A DNA stretch of 64,000 nt from Streptomyces alboflavus (GTDB taxonomy: Bacteria > Actinomycetota > Actinomycetes > Streptomycetales > Streptomycetaceae), in assembly GCF_000716675.1 (NCBI RefSeq), contig NZ_JNXT01000003.1, positions 1 to 64,000 on the forward strand, given 5' to 3'. The position numbers and the translations under genes are program-made. Position 1 is the first letter of the stretch. Each line of letters begins with the position of its first letter. Shown here one piece after another: positions 8,009 through 15,880 of this stretch. The notes below the pieces were generated by a model that saw nothing but the letters and a program-made list of their open reading frames with translations, did no database searches and was not told where the DNA came from.

Positions 8009-9469
8009 GTGCGTAGCCACATCCGTCGCGCGATCGTGGTCGCCGCGGCGGCCACGACGGTCATGACACTCACCGGGGGGCTGCCGGGCCTCACCGGCAC
8101 CCAGGCGGCCCAGGCCGCTCCCGCGGGCCCCGCGCCCACCCGGTACGCCGACGACTTCAACGGCGACGGGTACCGCGACCTCGCGATCGGCGCCCCGGAC
8201 GGCGGCCTGGACGTCCCAGGCGCGGACGGCGGCACCACCCGGGCCCTGAACGCGGGCTACGTGACCGTCTCGTACGGCTCGAAGAACGGCGCCCAGAAGA
8301 CCGGCCTGAAGGCCGTCACCCAGAACAGCCCCGGTGTGCCGGGCGACGCGAAGCAGAACCAGGTGTTCGGCCGGACGCTCGCGAACGGCGACTTCAACGC
8401 CGACGGCTACGCGGACCTCGCCGTCGCGTCCCGCTCCGAGGGCCGCGACGTGGTCACGCTGCTCTGGGGCAGCCGCACCGGCCTCAAGGGCGGCACCACG
8501 ATGCCCGGCAGCGAGTTCGGACCCGGGTTCGGCACGGTCCTCAAGGCCGGTGACTTCACCGGGGACGGCAAGACCGACCTGATCGTCGGCTACTCCACGG
8601 CGCTGCGCCTGCACAAGGGGCCCTTCAAGGCGGACGGCTCGCCCGCGTCGGCCAAGACAGTGGACGTCGGCGCCGGGTTCAGGTACACCGACGCCCAGAA
8701 GCGGCTGGCCGTCGGCCGGATCAACAAGGGCGCCATCGACGACCTCGTGGTCCTCGGCGACGAACGCAGGCCGGGCCGGGTGCTGCTCGGCGGTGCGTCC
8801 GGGCTCCGCAAGACGGCGGCCACCGTCCGCGGTGGCAACAGCGTCACGGTCGGCGACTTCGACAAGGACGGGTACGGCGACATCGCGGTGGGCGACTCGA
8901 CGTACGTACGGGAGACCGAGCGTCACGCGGGCCGCGTCCTGGTCCAGTACGGCTCCTCCGGGGGCGTGGACGAGAACCGCGCCGCCAAGGTGCTCACCGA
9001 GGACAGCCCCGGAGTCCCGGGCGGTGTGGAGGCGGGCGACAGCTTCGGCATCGACGTCGCCGCGGGCGACCTCAACAAGGACGGCTACGCCGACCTGGTC
9101 GTCGGCGCTCCCGGTGAGCGGCACGCCACCTGCGAGCACTGCTACATCAGCGGGGGCGGCCTGTACGTGCTCAAGGGCACGAAGAAGGGCGTGACCGGCA
9201 CCGGCGCCCTGTTCACCAGCTACAACGCGCCTGGCCTGCCCCGTCCCGCGGGCGTCTACCGCATCCCCCAGCAGCTCAAGATGACGGACCTGAACGGGGA
9301 CAAGCAGCCCGAGATCACCGTTCCCGTCCGGGCGAACGTGTCGGAGGTGTGGTCGGTCGGAACGAAGGGCGGCAAGATCGCCGGGACCGCGCCCACCCGC
9401 GTGGTGAAGCCGCCGACGGCCTCCGAGGTCCCGTGGCCCGGCGGGGAGTTCGGCGTGCTCGCCCGCTGA
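8009..9469 (+). CDS. Secreted FG-GAP repeat (integrin alpha-like beta-propeller) protein
   Basis: A protein of 486 aa from a GTG at 8009 with GAGGGGG upstream. The signal peptide has arginines followed by AIVVAAAATTVMTLTGG, with cleavage near AQAAPAG. The mature protein is a chain of FG-GAP repeats with calcium-binding loops: DFNGDGYRDLAIGAP, DFNADGYADLAV, DFTGDGKTDLIVG, DFDKDGYGDIAVG, DLNKDGYADLVVGAP and a weaker DLNGDKQPEI. Such proteins fold as extracellular beta-propellers that bind ligands or calcium and usually have no catalytic site; the ligand is unknown. It contains one clustered CxxC-like pair (CEHCY). A strong hairpin follows the gene. Confidence 0.88.
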   Translation: MRSHIRRAIVVAAAATTVMTLTGGLPGLTGTQAAQAAPAGPAPTRYADDFNGDGYRDLAIGAPDGGLDVPGADGGTTRALNAGYVTVSYGSKNGAQKTGLKAVTQNSPGVPGDAKQNQVFGRTLANGDFNADGYADLAVASRSEGRDVVTLLWGSRTGLKGGTTMPGSEFGPGFGTVLKAGDFTGDGKTDLIVGYSTALRLHKGPFKADGSPASAKTVDVGAGFRYTDAQKRLAVGRINKGAIDDLVVLGDERRPGRVLLGGASGLRKTAATVRGGNSVTVGDFDKDGYGDIAVGDSTYVRETERHAGRVLVQYGSSGGVDENRAAKVLTEDSPGVPGGVEAGDSFGIDVAAGDLNKDGYADLVVGAPGERHATCEHCYISGGGLYVLKGTKKGVTGTGALFTSYNAPGLPRPAGVYRIPQQLKMTDLNGDKQPEITVPVRANVSEVWSVGTKGGKIAGTAPTRVVKPPTASEVPWPGGEFGVLAR

Positions 9470-9490
9470 GCCGCCCGCGATTTCTGAGGA

Positions 9491-9537
9491 CTCAGGGGCC
9501 CTGTCGCTCGACACTCGTCGGCGACAGTGCCCCTGAG
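9491..9537 (+). terminator. Long stem-loop terminator after the FG-GAP gene
   Basis: CTCAGGGGC-c-CTGTCG (9491-9506) pairs with CGACAG-t-GCCCCTGAG (9522-9537): 16-base arms with one mismatch and a 15-nt loop, starting 21 bp after the stop. It lies between convergent genes (9469 plus, 9616 minus) and could serve both. Confidence 0.8.
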
Positions 9538-9615
9538 GCGTTCCGGCGCCCGTGGCCCGGGTGTTCGCGGCGCGCGGCGCCGGACGCCGGGCCCCGGACG
9601 TGGCCCGATGAAGCG

Positions 9616-10197
9616 TCAGGCCCGGCTCGGTCCTTCGGTGAAGTGCGGCAGGATCATGTCGATCAGGGCGTCGACGTCGCGCTCGACCATCGGCTCGCCG
9701 GTCATGCCCATCCGGTGCAGCAGGACTCCGACGACGACGTCGATGAAGAACAGGACCCGGTTCTCCGGCTCGTCGAGCGCCTCTTGGAGCGCGATCCGGT
9801 ACGGGTCCTGCAACCGCGTGGACAGGATCTCGCGCAGGGCCGGGTCGCTGACGGCGTCGCTGAACACTCCGGCGAACGCGTCGCCCACCCCGGGCTCGCC
9901 GACCTTCGCCGCGACCCAGCGGATCGTCGAGGTCATGAGCTCGGCCCGGCTGCCGCCCGCGAGCGGCGCCGGGCCGAACGCGTCCAGGAGGCAGTCCACG
10001 ATCAGCGCGCCCTTCGTCGGCCAGCGCCGATAGACCGTCGACTTCGCGACGCCCGCCGCGCCGGCGATGCGTTCGACGGTGGCGCGCGCGTATCCGACCT
10101 CCTGGACCGTGCTCAAAGTGGCGGCGAAGACCGCCGCGTTGACGCCGGCGCGCGGGCGGCCCGGCGGCCTGGCGGATGTGGGCGATGTCATATCCAC
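9616..10197 (-). CDS. TetR family transcriptional regulator
   Basis: 193 aa from a GTG at 10197, or 191 aa from the in-frame ATG at 10191; the two cannot be separated by sequence. The N-terminal DNA-binding domain is typical TetR: ATVERIAGAAGVAKSTVYRR then WPTKGALIVDCL, with recognition helix KSTVYRRW. The ligand-binding half ends with a MVERDVDALIDMILPHF helix, as in many TetR_C members. It is divergent from an esterase gene over an 87-bp region containing two palindromes, so it probably represses itself and the esterase; the ligand is unknown. Confidence 0.88.
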   Translation of the reverse strand: MDMTSPTSARPPGRPRAGVNAAVFAATLSTVQEVGYARATVERIAGAAGVAKSTVYRRWPTKGALIVDCLLDAFGPAPLAGGSRAELMTSTIRWVAAKVGEPGVGDAFAGVFSDAVSDPALREILSTRLQDPYRIALQEALDEPENRVLFFIDVVVGVLLHRMGMTGEPMVERDVDALIDMILPHFTEGPSRA

Positions 10198-10284
10198 ACC
10201 CTACCTCTTTTCGCTACCTTGAGTATCGATACCTGGAGTCGCGAAACTCCGGGTGATGACCGACTCTGGGCAAGGAGAAGAAAC
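10198..10284. promoter_or_regulatory. Divergent TetR/esterase promoter with palindromic operator candidates
   Basis: Two short palindromes lie in the 87-bp gap: GTATCGATAC (10223-10232, perfect 10-bp) and GGAGT-N6-ACTCC (10235-10250). TetR proteins usually bind such palindromes between their own gene and a divergent target. Confidence 0.5.
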
Positions 10285-11247
10285 ATGAGCGACATCACTG
10301 CCGCGCAGCGCCCGCAGGAGCCCGACTGGGCGACGATCACGGCCGAGGAACTGGTCGCCTACCGCGAGGCGGAGAACCGCTTCCGGGCGTCGAGCGCGGC
10401 ACGGCCGTTCCTGGGCGAGCCGGACCCCGGCGCCACCGTCCAGTGGGAGACGGTGGCGCTGCCCGGACGTGAACTCCCGGTCCGGGTCTACCGTCCGGCC
10501 CCGGGGCATGACGACGGGAGCGCCGGGCGCACCGGCCTGCCGCTCGTACTCCACGTGCACGGGGGCGGGTTCGTGGGGACGGCGGCGCAGTGCGACTGGG
10601 TCACCAGCCATGTCGCGGCCCGGCTGCCCGCCGTCGTGGTGTCGGTGGAGCACCGCCTCGTCGACCAGGACCACCCCCTCGCGGACGCTGTCGACGACGG
10701 CTGGGACGTGCTCACGCACGTGCTGAGCGAGGCCGGGCGCTGGGGTGTCGACCCGGCGCGGACCGCTGTCTTCGGCGAGAGCTGCGGTGCGCTGATCTGC
10801 GCCCTGACGGCGATCCGGGCCAGGCGGGCCGGTGTGGGCCTGCGGGCGCAGGTGCTCGTCAACCCCGCCGTCGACGTCACCGGCACGATGTTCGCGTACC
10901 CCTCGATCACCGAGCACGCGCACACCCCGACCCTCGCCCTGCCGGTCCTGCGCCTGCTCCAGCGGCTCGCCGTGCCGGAGGGGACCGACCCCCGCGCGCT
11001 CTCGCCGCTGTACGCCGACGACTTGGGCGGGCTGCCCCCGGCGCTCGTGGTGGTGCCGACCCACGACCCGCTGGCCGATCACGGCCGCCGCTACGCCGAA
11101 GGGCTGCGCGCGGCCGGGACGTCCGTGCGGCTCACCGAACACGCCGAAGCCCCGCACGCGTTCCTGAGCCTGCCGGGCGTGGTCCCGCAGGCCGAGCCCG
11201 CGCGGGCGGAGATCCTCGACTTCCTCCGCGCTTCCCTCGCCGGGTGA
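10285..11247 (+). CDS. Alpha/beta hydrolase, hormone-sensitive-lipase (HSL) type esterase
   Basis: A protein of 320 aa; the ATG at 10285 is preceded by AAGGAG with good spacing. The HSL-family oxyanion motif HGGGF starts at residue 92. The nucleophile elbow is GESCG with Ser166 (the family more often has GDSAG), and the triad is completed by Asp261 (THDPLAD) and His291 (APHAF). It probably hydrolyses small esters or lactones in the cytoplasm; no signal peptide is present. Divergent from the TetR gene and followed 46 bp later by the reductase gene on the same strand, possibly in one operon. Whether it belongs to the PKS cluster is unknown. Confidence 0.87.
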   Translation: MSDITAAQRPQEPDWATITAEELVAYREAENRFRASSAARPFLGEPDPGATVQWETVALPGRELPVRVYRPAPGHDDGSAGRTGLPLVLHVHGGGFVGTAAQCDWVTSHVAARLPAVVVSVEHRLVDQDHPLADAVDDGWDVLTHVLSEAGRWGVDPARTAVFGESCGALICALTAIRARRAGVGLRAQVLVNPAVDVTGTMFAYPSITEHAHTPTLALPVLRLLQRLAVPEGTDPRALSPLYADDLGGLPPALVVVPTHDPLADHGRRYAEGLRAAGTSVRLTEHAEAPHAFLSLPGVVPQAEPARAEILDFLRASLAG

Positions 11248-11293
11248 GGCGACGGAGCATGGGCCCCGATCAGCACGCGGAGGAGAGGGAGAC

Positions 11294-12097
11294 ATGGTGA
11301 AGCGCATCGGCGTGATCGGGGTCGGCGAGATCGGACGGGCGGTCGTGACGGGCCTGTGCGAGGGGGAGGCGGGCGGGGGCGAGGGGGCGCCGGAGGTGTT
11401 CCTCTCGCCCCGAGGGGCCCGCGCGGCCGCAGAGTTGTCGGCGCGTTACGAGAGCGTGCGGACCTGCGCGGACAATCAGGAGGTGGTGGACCGCTCGGAC
11501 GTGGTGTTCATCGCTGTGCGCCGCCAGGACCAGCGGGCGGCGCTCGCCGGGTTGTGGGTGGACGACGGCAAGGTCGTGGTCAATGTGATGGCCGGCGTCG
11601 GCAACGACGAGTTGCGCCGCACACTCGCCACGGAAGCTCCGTTGACACGAGCCATCCCCCTGCCCGCCATCCGCGAACGCCGTTCCGTCACGGTCACGTA
11701 TCCGTCGCATCCGGTCGTGGACGCGCTCTTCGAGCGCCTCGGCGGGGCGCTCCCGGTCGCGGACGAGGCCGCCTTCGACGTCTTCTCCGCGCTGACAGGG
11801 ACGCTCACGACCCACTACGCGTATCTCGCCACGCTCGCGTCGTGGGCTGCCGACCAGGGCATCGCCCCCGAGGACGCCGAGCGTTACGTCCGGGGGCTCT
11901 TCGAGGGCGTCGGCCGCTCCCTGGGCGACGCGAGCCGCTCCCTGGACCGGCTCGCCGCCGACCACGAGACCCCGCGCGGCAACAACGAGCGCATCCGCAC
12001 CACTTGGTTCGACCGGGCCAACTCCGCGGCTCTGTGCGGTGCGCTCGACGGCCTCGTCGCCGATCTGAGGCGGGCCCCGCGGGACTGCGGTGCGTGA
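11294..12097 (+). CDS. Pyrroline-5-carboxylate reductase-like NAD(P)-binding protein
   Basis: A protein of 267 aa; the ATG at 11294 has AGGAGAGG about 6 bp upstream. The Rossmann motif is GVIGVGEIGRAV near the N-terminus, followed by VFIAVRRQDQ and VVNVMAGVGNDELRR in the positions of the ProC motifs AVKPQ and SIAAG. The C-terminal helical dimerisation domain includes FSALTGTLTTHYAYLATLASW and TPRGNNERIRTTWF, close to the ProC proline-site helix. General housekeeping ProC usually carries a better-preserved KPQ and GTSPA region, so this may be a paralogue acting on another imine; substrate uncertain. It ends the left block before a long non-coding stretch. Confidence 0.78.
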   Translation: MVKRIGVIGVGEIGRAVVTGLCEGEAGGGEGAPEVFLSPRGARAAAELSARYESVRTCADNQEVVDRSDVVFIAVRRQDQRAALAGLWVDDGKVVVNVMAGVGNDELRRTLATEAPLTRAIPLPAIRERRSVTVTYPSHPVVDALFERLGGALPVADEAAFDVFSALTGTLTTHYAYLATLASWAADQGIAPEDAERYVRGLFEGVGRSLGDASRSLDRLAADHETPRGNNERIRTTWFDRANSAALCGALDGLVADLRRAPRDCGA

Positions 12098-12749
12098 GCG
12101 ACCGGGTGCGTTGTGAGATGGGCCACGATGATCATCTAAGGGCCCGATACGGGCGGGAAACGGGCAGCCCTGGTGGCCAAACGGGCACGGTCGCCTGCCT
12201 GGATGTGCGTTCCCGGGAGTGGAGAACGACGCCTCGCGGGTGTCGGTCCCGGGTATCGCGGATGCGAACCGGGCAGGGCTGACGCCCAGGTGGCAAGGTC
12301 GGCGACTCTTCGCTCAGGCATATAAATGGGGCGTTCGGTGTGCGCGGCGACTGATCTTACGCAGGAGTAAGGAAGTGTGGTCGCGCCACCGATAGCCACA
12401 AAAGGTCAGGGTGGTACGGGCAAAGGGGCGTCCGATACTGTTGCCGTAGGCGCAACGCGGTGACATCGCATTCATCTGACCGGTGAGCGAGACAGCCGCG
12501 TACCCCCATTGGGCCTCCCGGAGAGTCGTTCCCCCGACTTCCCGCAGTGAGCCCGATGCTCATGTGGAGTCCAGGTAAAGGGAGACTGAGGTCCGGTGAC
12601 CCGCGAAGCAGGTTCTGGTTCTTCCCGGCGCGCCCTGCCGACCGCCCTGCGGAGACCATTCCGGGCCGTTGTCCATGCCTAAAGCCAAGTAGACCCCCGG
12701 CGTCCCGTGCCACTCGGTCCCGCATGGTTCATGGATGGCGAACCCCGAT

Positions 12750-12780
12750 GTATTTCATGCCTCGACGTATTGCATGCCTC
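12750..12780. repeat. 14-bp direct repeat, 17-bp period
   Basis: GTATTTCATGCCTC (12750-12763) and GTATTGCATGCCTC (12767-12780) match at 13 of 14 positions. Non-coding context; possible binding site for a regulator or remnant of a duplication. Confidence 0.7.
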
Positions 12781-13447
12781 TATCTCACTCGTGTTCTTTC
12801 GAAAGCGGAACCAGGGGTTTCTCCTTCCATTCCCGCGCGTCCCGAAGACCGTGAGATCGCCGATCGCCACGCTTTCCTGTCCCGGCGCTCCGCCGACGGC
12901 TGACACGCGCCACTACGTCCCTGTCCGGCCAGGCGGCGCCAAGGCCGCCTGAGCCCGCGCCCCCGGCCCCCCTCCGGGTGGTGCTGACGCGCCCTTCCCG
13001 TACCGCCCTCCGGCGGGTCCGCGTGGCCAACGCCACCGGCGCGACCGTCATCCCAGTTCACGGCCGCGCCGTGCCCCGGCATGCGGGGCATTGCCGACCC
13101 GTGATCGCCCCGGCCTGGGCGTTCCGGGCCGTCGCGGTGCCACGCCGATACCGCGTCAGCATCCGCGCCGCCGCCATGCCTTGAGCGCCGCGCGGGTGTT
13201 TCCCGGGGTTACACCACCGGTCCGCTCGGCGTCTTCTTTTCGTCATGCGAGTGGCGTTTCGACGCGAATATGGGAAGGCGTTTACCTGTTATGGAGCTTC
13301 GCGTGACCCGAGGCTGACAGTCGCATGACAGGGACATGTCCACGCGTGCACCAGATGTTTCAGCCTCGTCACATCCTCGGCTGTCTCTCCGGTCGCCTCG
13401 CATGGTATGAGCTGGGGTTTTCCTTGCGCTGGAGGGCAACTACCCCG

Positions 13448-13477
13448 GTAAATTCCCGAGGTCGGCCCCGTAAATTT
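13448..13477. promoter_or_regulatory. Two GTAAATTYC direct repeats exactly 22 bp apart, upstream of PKS1
   Basis: GTAAATTCC starts at 13448 and GTAAATTTC at 13470. Each is preceded by a C/G-rich stretch and followed by CGAG (13457-13460 and 13480-13483). A 22-bp period puts both copies on the same DNA face, as with many pathway regulators that bind direct repeats. About 300 bp upstream of the PKS1 start. Confidence 0.35.
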
Positions 13478-13532
13478 CACGAGTCAGGGCGCGCCGACTG
13501 GCGTCTGTGTGGCGATGGTGTGTATTCCTCGC

Positions 13533-13572
13533 GCGGGCGCGATACCCGCAGGTTCAAATCCCGCCAGCGATG
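13533..13572 (+). other. tRNA 3'-end-like fragment (T-arm with preceding stem), probably non-functional
   Basis: GGTTCAAATCC (13551-13561) is the invariant T-loop signature, with a 4/5-bp T-stem (GCAGG / CCCGC). Just before it, GCGGG-N7-CCCGC forms a stem-loop resembling a long variable arm. I found no matching 5' acceptor strand, D-arm or anticodon arm upstream, so it is at most the 3' part of a tRNA. The minus-strand translation reads AGFEPA, a known artefact of sequence antisense to tRNA 3' ends. Confidence 0.35.
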
Positions 13573-13750
13573 GTTGAGACCGGAAATAGTCGTCGGTCGA
13601 CTTGAAATGGACGTCAGTTGACAATTTCTGGAGCCCTGGTCTTGACTTGCGCCAGTTGTCGGGACCGATTGGCAGAGAAGTCTTCGAAGTCAATTCGGGC
13701 CAATCAAGTGTGTGTTCTTTAGTGGACGATTGACGAGGGCAGAGGCTGCC

Positions 13751-15880
13751 ATGTGCGAATTGGCACGAGTGGACATCGGCACTGTCGCCGTCATCGGAGT
13801 CGCCCCCGCGGCACCGGTGCGGACCGAGCCGGATCCCGCTGTGTGGGCCGAGTTGACCGGTGCGACACCGCCGGCGGACCGGACCGCCGCCGTGGAGTCG
13901 GCGTGGACGGCCTGTGAGGACGCGGGCGTCGGCGACGACCGGGCGGGCATCGGCGTCTACCTGACCGCCGACGGCGCGGATGCAGGTGACGCCGACGAGT
14001 TAGCGGACGCGCTCGGCCTCCGCGGCCCGCGCCGTACCGGACCCGACGCCCTGGCCGAGGCCCTCGCCGCCGTGCGTTCCGGCGCGTGCGACCTGGCGCT
14101 CGTCGGCGCCGACGGCGCCCACGCCGTGCTCGTGCCGGGCGACGACGCCAGGACCGCGACGTTCGGCTACCGCGTCGGCCCCGACCACACCTGGCCTGAC
14201 AACGTTTCTGCACTCGTCGAGGCCGCCCTGCACTCGGGCCGCCCCGCCCCCGGCCGCGAAGCGACGCCCGGCCCCGCCGTCCCGATCGCACTCTCGGCCC
14301 ACAGCCAGGACGCCCTGCGGGCGCGCGCCGCCGACCTGTGCGTACTCCTCGACGCCGAGCCGGAACTGCCGCTCGCTGACGTCGCCCTGTCCCTCGCCAC
14401 CACCCGCCCCGCGCTCGCCGAGCGCGCCGTCTTCGTCGGCGCCGACCGGGCCCGCCTCACCGACGAGTTGGCCGCCTTCAGCAAGGGCGGATTACCCGTC
14501 CCGGGACTCGCCACCGGCGGCCCCGCCCCGGCCGCCGCGGACGGCCTCGCCTTCGTGTTCCCCGGACACGGACCCCAATGGCCGGGCATGGCCGACGAGT
14601 TGACGGACCGCTTCCCGGTGTTCGCCGAGCACCTGCGGGCCTGCGCGGACGCCCTTACGCCGCACGTGGACTGGCCCGTCATGGACGTACTGCGCGGCTG
14701 CACGGACACCCCGTCGCTCGACCGGCCGGACGTGGGACAGCCCGCGCTCTGGGCGATGATGGTGTCCCTGGCCGCCCTGTGGCGGTCCTGGGGCGTGGTG
14801 CCCGACGCCGTGATCGGCTCCAGCGCCGGCGAGCTCCCGGCCGCGACGGTCGCGGGCGCGCTGTCCGTCGAGGACGGCGCGCGGGCCGTGGCCCTGTTCG
14901 GCCAGGCACAAGTGCACCTGCTCGAAGGCGGCGTGATGCTGTCCGTCCTCGCGTCCGCCGACGAGGTACGCGAACGCCTGACCCGCTACGACGGGCTCGA
15001 CCTCGCCGCCGTGCACGCCCCCGGCTCGGTCCTGGTCTCCGGCGTCGAGGCCGAGGCCGACGCACTCCTCGCCGAACTCGCCGCGGACGGCGTCAAGGCC
15101 AGGGCCATCGACATCCGCATCGCGGCGCACGGCCGCCAGGTCGACGCGGTCCTCGACGGGCTGCGCGCCGACCTCGCCCCGATCGAGCCCCGCCCGACGG
15201 ACGTGCCGATCTACCTGGGCACCACGGGCGAGCGGGTCGACCCGCTCACGCTCACCGCGGACCACTGGTGCCGCAACATGCGCCACACCGCCGACTTCGA
15301 GGGCGCCACCCGCGCCGCACTGGCCGCGGGCCACCGCCTGCTCGTCGAGTCGAGCCCGCACCCCGTCCTCACCAGGGCCGTGCAGGAGACCGCCGAGGAC
15401 GCCGCCGTCGACGCCGTCGTCCTCGGGACGCTGCGCCGGGGCCCGGGCAGCGCCGACCACCTGACCGCCGCCCTCGCCACCCTGCACGCGCACGGCGTAC
15501 TCCCCGACTGGGACGCGGTGTTCGCGGGCCGGGACGCCCGCACGGTACCGCTGCCCGCCTACCCGCTGGACGCGGCGCCCGCAGCCACCCCCGCCCCGTC
15601 CCTCACCGACCGGCTCGCGGCCGCCCCCGACCGCCACGAACTCCTCCTCGACCTGGTCCGCGCGCAGGTCGCCGCGGTCGCAGGCGGGGACGCCGCGCTC
15701 TTGGGCGACGTGGACGCGCCGCTCCTGGAACTGGGCGTCGACTCGGCGGGCGCGGTGTCGCTGCGCAACCTCCTGAACGTCGCCACCGGCCTGAAGCTGC
15801 CCGTGTCCGCGGTGTTCGACAACCCGACGTGCCGAGGCCTCGCCACGCACATCGACCGGGTCCTGCTCGGCACGGCCGAC
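13751..15880 (+). other. Loading module: vestigial KS - AT - ACP
   Basis: The first about 180 residues keep scattered KS landmarks in order ([17 protein letters not shown] for the usual [35 protein letters not shown]) but lack the TACSSS, EAHGTGT and GHTQ catalytic regions, so this is a shrunken KS relic. AT-L has [10 protein letters not shown], the nucleophile elbow GSSAGE (Ser358; the His before Ser is replaced by Ser), Phe383 where extender ATs have the Arg of LRSK, and IAAH in place of YASH/HAFH. The ACP Ser is residue 665 in LGVDSAGA. Loss of the Arg indicates a monocarboxylic acyl-CoA starter; which one cannot be told. Confidence 0.8.

Larger units (their letters stand above)
12098..13750. 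other. 1.65-kb region without a supported gene, upstream of the PKS genes
   Basis: ORFs in this stretch are short, have no family resemblance and do not show the coding-type third-position GC bias seen on either side. Visible contents are direct repeats at 12750-12780, a TAAATT direct repeat at 13448-13477, a tRNA T-arm-like sequence near 13533-13572, and TTGACA (13618-13623) and TTGACT (13642-13647) hexamers that could be -35 boxes, without a good -10 at the right distance. The base composition becomes richer in A/T after about 13200. It probably holds the PKS promoter and a long leader. Confidence 0.6.

Noticed and set aside
12547..12903. Possible 118-aa protein in the intergenic region
   Set aside because: No third-position GC bias, no convincing RBS and no recognisable motif.
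13533..13572. Functional tRNA gene
   Set aside because: No 5' acceptor strand, D-arm or anticodon arm could be placed upstream of the T-arm-like sequence.
13484..13693. Minus-strand 69-aa ORF containing AGFEPA
   Set aside because: This peptide pattern is a common false ORF antisense to tRNA 3' ends; treated as evidence for the tRNA-like sequence, not as a gene.
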